From Neurospora tetrasperma FGSC 2508 (lineage: Eukaryota; Ascomycota; Sordariomycetes; Sordariales; Sordariaceae): 64,000 bases of DNA. Shown piece after piece: positions 55,862-64,000 of the stretch. The stretch is from the NCBI RefSeq assembly GCF_000213175.1, contig NW_009799100.1, positions 2,859,952 through 2,923,951 on the forward strand, given 5' to 3'. A program made the translations under genes and the position numbers. The stretch's first letter is position 1. Each line of letters begins with the position of its first letter. The notes under the pieces are model-generated. The model did not search any database. It was not told where the DNA came from and saw only the letters and a program-made list of their open reading frames with translations.

Positions 55862-56608
55862 ATGTTGTCAGGCCTCGCAAACCCGCGGCAAGCTGCCGTC
55901 CAGCTTATGAACTTTGGCCTGATCCTGTCAACTGCATTCATGGTGTGTTCCTGTCCAGAGCTCCCTCCGCTATGTAACTTGCCTTTGCTTAGCTTCATCA
56001 ATGGCGTGCTAACCAGCTTCCATGTCGCAGATGTGGAAAGGTATTTCGGTTATCACAGATTCCCCGTCCCCGATTGTCGTCGTCCTGTCCGGTAGCATGG
56101 AGCCGGCCTTTCAGCGCGGCGACCTCTTATTCTTGTGGAACCGCAATGTGTTGGCCGAAACCAGCGTTGGGGAGATTGTTGTGTACAATGTGAAGGGCAA
56201 GGATATCCCCATCGTGCACAGGATAGTCAGGAAATTTGGAAAGGGGTTCGTTTTCCATCTGCTACACCCCTTGCGCTGCCCCGGACATACAGCTGACCAT
56301 AGGACTGCCTATTTCGAAGACCTGAAGCGAAACTGCTCACAAAGGGAGATAACAACGTCTCGGACGACACAGAGCTCTACGCAAGTGGACAGGATTACCT
56401 GGTTAGAAAAGACATTATCGGGTATGATGATTTGTTTTCGCTTGTACCAGGACGTTTCAATTATTCCGCTAACATCGTCTTAAACAGGAGCGTTTTTGCC
56501 TACATTCCTTTTGTCGGCTATGTCACCATTCTCTTATCCGAGCACCCATGGCTCAAGACTGTCATGCTCGGACTGATGGGTTTGGTGGTGGTTTTGCAGC
56601 GTGAATAG
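55862..56608 (+). CDS. sec11: SEC11, catalytic subunit of the ER signal peptidase complex (172 aa)
   Basis: Exons 55862-55942, 56031-56245, 56320-56421 and 56488-56608. The total is 173 codons including the stop. It cleaves signal peptides from proteins entering the endoplasmic reticulum. It has one N-terminal membrane span ([22 protein letters not shown]). The catalytic serine lies in [16 protein letters not shown] and the His in [11 protein letters not shown]; these form the Ser-His pair of eukaryotic signal peptidases (eukaryotic enzymes lack the bacterial Lys). KLLTKGDNN and DDTELYA..QDYL are conserved, with an Asp in the GDNN block. The C-terminus ([24 protein letters not shown]) is a second hydrophobic segment ending VLQRE. 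The second intron uses a GTTCGT donor; other choices break the family alignment. Length is normal. Confidence 0.93.
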
Positions 56609-57393
56609 CCAAGTTTGATTATAGCATAATTCCCTTCTCGAACAACGATCGATGCTACCTTTGTTTTCTTGCTTATTATTTGGACTTGTGACTTTTACAT
56701 GTACCTTTCACCATCTTTTACCGTTGAAAGTCCCAAGGCGAAGAAGATAAATGGAAAGAGGTGAGCTTACACCTTCTCAAAGTCAAATGGCTTATGATTC
56801 CATATTGACCCGCTACTTATGTACCTAGGTACCTACCTATCTCTTTATGGCCCGCTTTCCTATCATCGATTGCCATTCCATGCTAGACAGGAACTCTTTG
56901 TCTGTCGAGAGAGTTAGGGCCGGGAGCCAAGTGCCTGCCCTGAGCTGCCCGCCGTAGCGAAGGACCAACAATGCCGGCAATGAGCCGACCTTTAGGCAGC
57001 CACGCCGCCTGATTCGCCATCCAGACGCCAAGACGCCGCTAAACCCTTATGCGATAGGGTTGTAAAAGAGACCTTGAGGTTTGCAACTTCAAGGTACGCC
57101 AAAGTCAATGGGAGCCTGCGTCTAGCCCTTTGCACTGCAATCTAGAAAATCTCATTCCTCCCTTTTTCTTTCTTTGGCACGCCACCGCCGGTTTGTCGAC
57201 TGTCGCTCGTTGTTTTCACGACTTCCTGTGCACTCTGCGCACACTCTCTCGTTCAATCATCAGACTTCCTGTCGCAACATCATCTGTGTCGTCGTCACGC
57301 CGTTCGCTCTTTTCGCGCTTAATCACCGGTCAACTGAATCACTACTAATATCTCGATAACGTTATCCCAAACTTGGTCAAACAAAGGAACAAA
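56609..57393. other. Intergenic, SEC11 3' flank and MARVEL-gene promoter
   Basis: About 785 bases. A C/T-rich leader lies at 57150-57350. No other gene seen. Confidence 0.45.
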
Positions 57394-58393
57394 ATGACCG
57401 CAGCCGGACCGTCCAGCAGCACGCATGTTGCACAGGAACGAACCGATAATGATGGAAGCACAGCCATGCAAGGAGCACCACTCCTGCCTCATTCAGTCAC
57501 CAAGGACAAGAATGGTGCGGTTTTCCAGCAGCAACAGGCGCCAGTACCGTTTGGATATGGCACTGGCACATACCAACCTTTGCCTCTGCGGATTCCTGGT
57601 TCGGAAATTGCCTACAGCAAGAAATGGCACGTTGTGAAATTGGCTTTCCAAACCGCATCTCTTGTGTGCTCTGCCGTCATTTTTGGAATTGGCCTGGCAC
57701 TGGGCGTCTATGGTGAGCAATCGGAGGATTACCGCTGGTGGGAAATAGACCCCGTTTTTGCCATTGATGCCTCGGCAGTATGTCCTACCCTTATTAACTA
57801 TACTCATTCGACATCGTATCTTTGTACATGGCCATATGATAACTAATGCTCTCTAGGCTGGACTGGCAATTTTATGGACCGTGGCTGAGTTCCTAGTATT
57901 GTATGCCTCCAAAGGACGTCGAGGCATTCATCCCGGAGCTCATGTCGGTGTTCAACTGATCATTGTCCTTGTGGCTTCCTTGGGGGTCAGCATTGGTGGC
58001 GTCTTCGTCTACGAATTCACGAGAGACTACTACGATGAACCTGTTATACCCAACCTCCTAACAGGCCTCATGCGAACCCTGCTTGCGTTCTCTAGCATTC
58101 TTTGGATCATCCACTTCTTCCTCTTCGTTCGAGCCTGTGTTGAAACACACACCGTCAATGCGACAAACAAGTCCCGAAGAATCACCTATGTCCGAGTTCC
58201 AGTACCCGTACCAATGCAGATGGGTCAAATACCTCACAATATGGTAGCTGGACAACATTCGATTCCTGACCAGCAAAACATGATGTATGGCGGTTATTAT
58301 GCACCTATTGCGCAACAACCTTCAACAGTCCCGCAGGGCTCTCAACAGCAACCTGCTGTGCCTCTGCAGGGCTACCAAGCGTCAACTTTATGA
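57394..58393 (+). CDS. MARVEL-like four-span membrane protein (306 aa)
   Basis: Exons 57394-57777 and 57857-58393; donor GTATGT, acceptor CTCTAG, phase 0. The ATG at 57394 (AAAATGACC) is preferred over an in-frame start at 57373. Residues 1-85 are polar (Gln/Pro/Ser). Four hydrophobic spans follow: FQTASLVCSAVIFGIGLALGV, AGLAILWTVAEFLVLYA, VGVQLIIVLVASLGVSIGGVFV and LLAFSSILWIIHFFLFVRACVE. The tail is rich in Pro, Gln, Tyr and Met, with PQGSQQQPAVPLQGYQ. The four-helix arrangement and the His/Trp at the last helix resemble fungal MARVEL-type proteins, which associate with membrane domains. The family assignment is inference. It is likely at the plasma membrane or in the secretory path. Confidence 0.72.
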
Positions 58394-60954
58394 GACACTT
58401 GTCTACCTCTACGCCCCCACTTGACGACTTGAACTAAGGTTTAATACACCATTGTGTTCACGACGCGGCTGACGCTCCCAGGTGGTCTAGCCAATATTCA
58501 GTGAGCTGATAGACGGTTCTCAAAACTCAAGGAGACGCTTGAGTGAGGGTATATCTTACCTCTCATAATACGAATGACTTCCAATTTGATGAAATATTCA
58601 TTGTTTGGAGACATTCGAGACGGCACAGTATCGCTCAAAGGACGCTGGGGCGCGTCGGATGGACATTGGAGTCCCTATTGAAACTGAAATATGTGGCCTA
58701 CTATGGGTCACGAAGCATTTAGGGGATGAAATAATGTTTTACAACACGAATAAAATAATGTAGTAATGTTGCCTTTCACAACACACAACATGGGTCGTGT
58801 GCGGCCCTCAGCCTTCCGTGTCCAGGACTTTTCTAGGAGCTTGACTGTGCCCCTTTTGAGGAGCGTTGATGAGGCTATTGACACTTACAAGCTGTCTTAG
58901 GTGAGGAAGGAGTACTGGGGGTAAAGCAAAGGCTAGTTTGAAGAGGAAGGAGGCGGGATGACGGTTGGCACGTTCTGGACACAGAGATTTCGATGTGGGA
59001 GGAACGTACAATTGCAGCATTGGAGGACTGTCCAGGAGACTTGGGATACTGGTTCATCTGTTGCTCAGGCTCCGTCGTCGGGTACAGAACGTTGGAGTAG
59101 TATCTGAACTGATCGTGAATGATATGTTGGATGTGAGCAAGTGACTTGATGGGATGGGTCAGTATCCTTGATAGGATCTCCTTTTATGGATTCGTGCGAG
59201 AGGGGGGATAGAATGACTGAATGATGATGAACACTAAAGTAGAAAGCACGGGTAGTCCCTTTCCATTCTGGGGGCACAGCTGCCCAAACCCCCTCCCCAC
59301 TGCTCCTGCTTTCTGTCAAGACTTATCTACCACCGCACCACTTCCCAAAGGCAAAACCATGACTTGGAAGGAACGATATGTGTCAACTGAAGGACTACCA
59401 AATTGAGCGCCTGCCTTGTTTTTCCGTCCTTAACACTGCGCGGCGGTGCGCCTTCGTGCAAAGAGTTTAACTTCGAACTACAAGTTTGAGAGTCACATTT
59501 CTCTTCCCTTTCCACTTCTTGCCCGGATTTCCGGGTTTCCAACTTTTAGTGGTCATTTTACGCCTTCTTGACAGCGCCTTCTATCCCAAATGGTCAAGCT
59601 GCAGCATCCGCAACGGATTCTTTCTGTATTCGCACACTGTCGAACCTTGGAACGCGATCACAGAAATCCCACTGAAATTGGCAGTCGGCGTGGCGGAAGG
59701 AAGAACCTACCAGTGTAAAGCATCCGAATTTTATCCCGCGCATAAACTTCGAGCCTTGCTAATAGAAGTCCCAAACTTTATGCAGCCACCCGACCATCCA
59801 ACGGGCATCTCGATCTATGACGGGTCTCGACTACTTTCCGAGCCACTTGTTTGTTTCCAGAGCTGCAGTAGTAGTTCGTCAGCTCTTGTCTGGACGGCAT
59901 TTTCCCCTGGGAGAAGCGTATCAACGATGCGTTTCAACCGCTGCATGCATCACAAGTCACAAGCCAGCCGCATTTACCACACACAATAGCATCCCTCCGG
60001 AGACATTGCACCGGAAAACGCAAGGGACACTCTTCCGTCCCGACCCCTCTCGACCACGGGCTCATCATTTTTGGAGCTGCCTTATCCAACATTGTTCTAT
60101 AGTAACGAAGAGACAGGAAAGAAAGATGTCAAACATTTGGAGCATGGTAAGTACCGACAGTCATCCCATCAGACCACTTTATTGATTCACAAGCTAAATC
60201 TCAAAACAATCAAGAGCTACCGACGGCCACTCTTTAGCTTTACTAGTATGTGTTCATGCTGTGCTATGTGGCACTGACAAGTCTGCCATGTGTCTGTTGC
60301 TTCACTCGACATGTATCGCCGTTGTTAGCCTAATGTAGAAACGATCGGAGGACTAACGCAAGGTCAAGGTTTTAGGACTGTAGTGTCTTTATCTGATACT
60401 AAAAGAGAGACGACAACTGTATCAATTTGATTGTGCGAACTTATACCGACTCATATCAACATGGATGGAGACCTGATATCCAACACGCCTGGAGCTGAGA
60501 GAAAATTATTGAAAAGAACATAAAACTAGGTATCGATTTGTTTCCGCAAACACTTCGACTCTACAGACAACGTTGGATCTCGATGACATGACGCATAGCA
60601 GTCTACAACCGTGGTAGTTGGCACCGAAAACGAGCCAAAGTGGCTTTTCAACACATGCGGACTTTATTCCAGCCAATGTTCGTCCTTCCCTGATCTTCAG
60701 GGGCTGAAGATGTTGTGCCTGGTCCTCAATAGCCTTGAAGCTATATGATTTGCAACTAAGCATTTCCAGGCCAACTCACTACGCCACACTCGCCGATGTC
60801 CGCCACGGCCCTTACCGTATGGTGTGACTCTGAAGGCGAAATCGAATGACATGTCCCGAAGTCTTCATTCGGCAGGCCAATGACAGGTCAATGTTCAAGA
60901 ACAAAGTAGCAAAAACCACGGAACAAACCACAGCCAGGTAGATTCGGAAGCAAT

Positions 60955-61042
60955 GTAACTCCTCCACCGCGCACTAGGGCGGAGGGCACCGGTACCCGGG
61001 TGAATGGGAGACCCTTTTTTAGAATCCCGCATCTAAGTATGT
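60955..61042 (+). pseudogene. 5S rRNA relic (3' two-thirds)
   Basis: The segment matches, with indels, the known Neurospora-type 5S rRNA pattern from memory. GTA.CT..CCAC.CGC leads to GGGCGG, then GGGTG..GGG.GACC, and it ends GAATCCCGC..T..GTATGT at 61021-61042. An internal T6 run replaces part of the loop E region and the 5' third is not recognisable, so it is not functional. In Neurospora-type fungi 5S genes are dispersed singly and relics of them are known. Confidence 0.45.
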
Positions 61043-61069
61043 AGCGCTAGGGCTAACGGGGAATTAGCA

Positions 61070-61195
61070 ATGGAAGAGATTTTCGATGGCTTCGAGACGC
61101 ACGATTGGATACAGAGACTTCGGGAACTCACGATCGATGAATATGCGGCTGCAAAGATAGGATCGTGTCTTAGGCTCATCGAGAACGACGAATGA
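61070..61195 (+). CDS. Candidate short ORF, 41 aa, protein-like
   Basis: ATG at 61070, stop at 61193-61195. The peptide (MEEIFDGFETHDWIQRLRELT..., ending ...CLRLIENDE) is charged, helix-friendly and has a codon pattern more protein-like than its surroundings, which is unusual in this gene-poor stretch. It may be a small protein, the first exon of a longer gene (no clear donor seen) or a fragment of a lost gene. Unrecognised. Confidence 0.25.
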   Translation: MEEIFDGFETHDWIQRLRELTIDEYAAAKIGSCLRLIENDE

Positions 61196-61735
61196 TCAAA
61201 GGATCATCGAAAGGACAACCTCAAACCCATCACCCATGTCGAACCGACCGCATACAGAAGACTCGAGCAGCCAACAGCGCGGAGCCGGGCATAGCCGCCC
61301 CCTGTCTACCGACATTCAGTTATTGAGACGGAAACCCACGCATACACTCTTTTCCGAATGGAATCCCCCGAATTTCCGAGATGGGCTATTCTCGTCCTGT
61401 TTCTGTTTGGGCACAATGGTACAGTGACTCTCCCATTCTTTACGGTAGCCTCGTCAGGTGTCCCAATCCTGAGATGGCGTCTCGTTCCGTCGGCAAACTT
61501 GTAACATAGTTGCCTCTAGTACCTCCAAATCAGAAAACGCGCTATCCTTGCAAACACCTCTGCAGAAAACCGGCAGTCAATATTATGGCCCCTTCTCGTT
61601 GTGAAACAGAACAGAGTTCTGGAGCTATAAGTATCAGAGAACATGATCGCCAGAGCCAGAGAGTGTCTTGCCTTGATCCTGGCATCTCTGGACTCCCATG
61701 TTTGAGGCAATAGCAAGATACTCATCCGCTAAACA

Positions 61736-63595
61736 ATGCAACCTTTGGACAGTGATCGTCGACCTTTCTATGATGATATACAAGTAAGTATCAGTCGCAC
61801 AGTTTCTTTGTTCGTGCTCCTTTCCCACGAGTTATACCCGAACACGGCCCTGTACCACGGGGGATCTGCTTGTCCATGTCTGTCCAAAGCTTATCGCCGA
61901 AGAAATGTGATAACCGTGGCTCAGAGTGGCATGTTTTCCGAAATCATGGCCTGATATTGCCGGGATACTCAGATATGATCTGCCATCGCGCCCAGAATCT
62001 ACCCGCTGCTATTAAGCCAAGAATCGGACCACTGCCAGCAGTTCACACTTTAATTTCTGGTAACCTTTGAATTATCTCAACTGACAGTATGACAGCCATC
62101 GACCCATCCGAGCATACCATGCAATCACCCTCATGACCCGTACATCTCCGGCTATGCTTGTTTAGACTACCAACAACTTACTCATTCTGACTTCTCAACC
62201 CCCGCGGTTACTCTACAATTGCAAACAGACAACTACGCAGATTCAAGAACCAACTGTACGCCGATACAACACACCCCGTCCGGATCTCATGGCGTATATG
62301 CGGATCATCATATACCACACTGTCTCCGCTCAAGCAGCTTCTCGGATGGAACTAGATCCGTAGGGCTGACACTGTCCACCTCAGCACTCACTGTGTCCGG
62401 CTCGATACCGGTTACACCTCACTCAGCCTATCTGCTGGGCTCTCTTACCTCCCCTGTTACAGCTTTTTCAGCAGATGTCGTTACTGCCAGTTCATTCCCT
62501 TCTGATACATGGCCGACTTGCAACCAAACGTACACTGCATGGCCCCCCTACGTGGCCGACGAAATGCAGTACGAAAGCCCAACCACTGCGGGACTATCTT
62601 TGCAATCGCTACCCGACATATTGAAGCCTGTATTGGGTGGAGATTATAATGGGGAACACAAATACATCGATCAGAACATGACCACTACCTATACAAACGC
62701 TTTTTGGCGAAGCCAGGCAGCATTAACAGGGAAATTAGGTGCTGCGAAGAACAAGGAGAAGCTTAGAAAGAGACGGCGACACCGACTGGCACAGACAGAG
62801 GACGGACAATTGGTTAGCAGCAAGCTTGAAGACGCAGAATCAGCACATAGCCCGTCGTCAGCCGGCATGAAACTCTCAGCTGCTGTCAATCGAAGCTTGA
62901 CGGCTAGCCGCCCGTCCTCGCTGTTATGGGTGCAGGAAGATGTTGCTGGAAGTTTGATGAACCCAAAAGGCAAAGAAAGGGGGCGAAAGGAAGACAACAA
63001 GAGCAACAAGAAAAGGAAGCAGCAACAACAGCAACAACAACAACCAGTTCAACAATCACACAAGGGGGTCAGCTTGGAAAAGATAACGAGTAGAAGAGCC
63101 TTGTATGTGGAGCAAGCATGGGAAGCCGGGACCTGTGACGGTGACACGGACATGGTGTTGGACCATGACAACAACAGCAACAGGAGCTATTCCGTCACTG
63201 GGCATGATTTGGACCTCGACACAGCACATACAGCGAGTCCCCGGCAGGAAATCGCCCGCGTCAAGCACAACAAGGTAGAACAAAAGTACCGTAACCGACT
63301 CAACGCCCACTTCGAAGCGCTTTTGGACGTCCTCCCTCCCTCGGTCGCCCTGTCCGGTGAGCAAGGGTTCGAAGCCGAAACCACAGAGCAGATACAGCCA
63401 CTGAAAAGACTTACCGATATGGCTGAGCTGGACATTCCGGACAAGGAACGCCGAGTGAGCAAGTCTGAGGTCCTTGACCGCGCAAGGATGTACATTCAGA
63501 CATTGGAGAACGAGCACAAGCGACTGGCGGCGGAGAGGAAGCAGTTGAGGAAGATCTGGGATGAGTATGGGAATGCGAATAGGGAAGGTCAATGA
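61736..63595 (+). CDS. bHLH transcription factor of SREBP-type (about 515 aa)
   Basis: Proposed exons 61736-61783 and 62096-63595. The long frame has no upstream ATG of its own before an in-frame stop. A 16-codon exon starting at ATG 61736 ends on GTAAGT and joins in phase to the TGACAG acceptor at 62095, so this start is likely but unproven. The N-terminal half is Ser/Thr/Pro-rich (possible activation region). A basic patch LRKRRRHR lies at ~residue 245 and a Gln run of eight at ~325. The bHLH spans ~402-500: basic region with HNKVEQKYRNRLN, helix 1 LEALLDVLPP-like, an unusually long (~45-residue) acidic loop and helix 2 SKSEVLDRARMYIQTLE, followed by a short leucine-zipper-like tail. The Tyr in the basic region (HN..E..YR) is the SREBP hallmark, which allows binding to both E-box and sterol elements. 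No membrane span is present, so it would not need cleavage from the ER. Confidence 0.82.
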
Positions 63596-64000
63596 TGCTG
63601 GGTTGCGAAGTGGTAAAAAGACAGTCGAAAAGAAAAAAAAAAAAAAGGAGGGGAAATCATGAGGCATTGTTTGCACCGGGGAAATACACGCATGGTAAGT
63701 CACGACACTAAAAGCGTTTGGAACACAATATATATGCTAGGATTATGTAAAATAGGGCAGAGGATTTGTCTGAACATATATTAAAATGAATAGGAAGACA
63801 GCATTGTCTGACGATAACCGACTTATAAACAAAAGGAAAAGAGTAAAAGGGAAGGAGGGCATGGCTAGTCCAGTGGTACACAACACATTAACCGACGGTC
63901 CTGCACCTTATGTGAGTTACAAGAAATACATCAATACTAGCCATATTAATGAAAACACTTTCCAAGTACTAAATATCCAGCTTCTGGATAAAAAAACGAG
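63596..64000. other. 3' flank of the bHLH gene
   Basis: About 400 bases, AT-rich, with an A-run at 63631-63643. No gene seen. Confidence 0.45.

Larger units (their letters stand above)
58394..61735. other. Long intergenic stretch with a 5S relic and a 41-codon ORF
   Basis: About 3.3 kb. A 5S-rRNA-like relic at 60955-61042 is followed by a short ORF at 61070-61195 (both listed). A plus-strand frame at 59486-59989 has no protein-like conservation or splice context. The rest shows nothing I can support. Confidence 0.45.

Noticed and set aside
59486-59989. 167-codon plus-strand frame starting with a hydrophobic segment
   Set aside because: The N-terminus might pass for a signal peptide but the remainder is patternless and Ser-rich; no splice or homology support.
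1-64000. CRISPR arrays, prophage, bacterial operons, retroviral long terminal repeats
   Set aside because: The window has eukaryotic gene structure throughout; no direct repeats of LTR length and no such systems were seen.

Overview
The window looks like nuclear DNA of a filamentous ascomycete, most likely a sordariomycete close to the Sordariales (inference). The evidence is intron-sparse genes with short introns (about 50-110 nt, GTRNGT donors, CTAAC/CTGAC-type branch sites), tRNA genes carrying short introns after position 37, a dispersed 5S rRNA relic, and an AT-rich, CpA-poor, ORF-free island of the kind left by repeat-induced point mutation (RIP). No bacterial-style operons, CRISPR arrays or insertion sequences were seen.

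Layout. 1-7.3 kb: the 3' end of one gene, an unidentified serine/threonine-rich protein gene, then a minus-strand cluster of two clear paralogues (A, B) and one distant possible relative (C) of an unrecognised family, with a small candidate spliced gene between A and B. 9.8-16.3 kb: a membrane-anchored M28/transferrin-receptor-like peptidase (+) converging on VPS35 of retromer (-). 17.2-28.8 kb: a large F-box/ankyrin protein, an unidentified multispanning membrane protein, a block of simple repeats, and a P4-ATPase flippase whose start codon overlaps a short upstream ORF. 28.8-40.5 kb: gene-poor, with tRNA-Glu(CUC), a secreted SGNH hydrolase, tRNA-Ala(AGC) and a small cysteine-rich protein. 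40.5-44.2 kb: a 3.7-kb element bounded by ~117-bp inverted repeats with a RIP-like interior. 45.3-52 kb: BRF1 of TFIIIB, a tRNA-Leu relic, a DUF1349 protein and a BTB protein. 53.4-58.4 kb: a six-exon membrane protein, the SEC11 signal peptidase subunit and a MARVEL-like tetraspanning protein. 58.4-64 kb: a gene-poor stretch with a 5S relic and a 41-codon ORF, then a bHLH factor of SREBP type.

Several genes serve the endomembrane system (VPS35, flippase, SEC11, the Tre1-like peptidase) and BRF1 directs transcription of tRNA and 5S genes such as those whose copies and relics lie here. I see no evidence that these neighbours are co-regulated; this reads as ordinary fungal gene order. The least explained items are the A/B(/C) cluster and the inverted-repeat element.

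Exon boundaries were worked out by hand from splice motifs, reading-frame continuity and family conservation; no transcript data were available.
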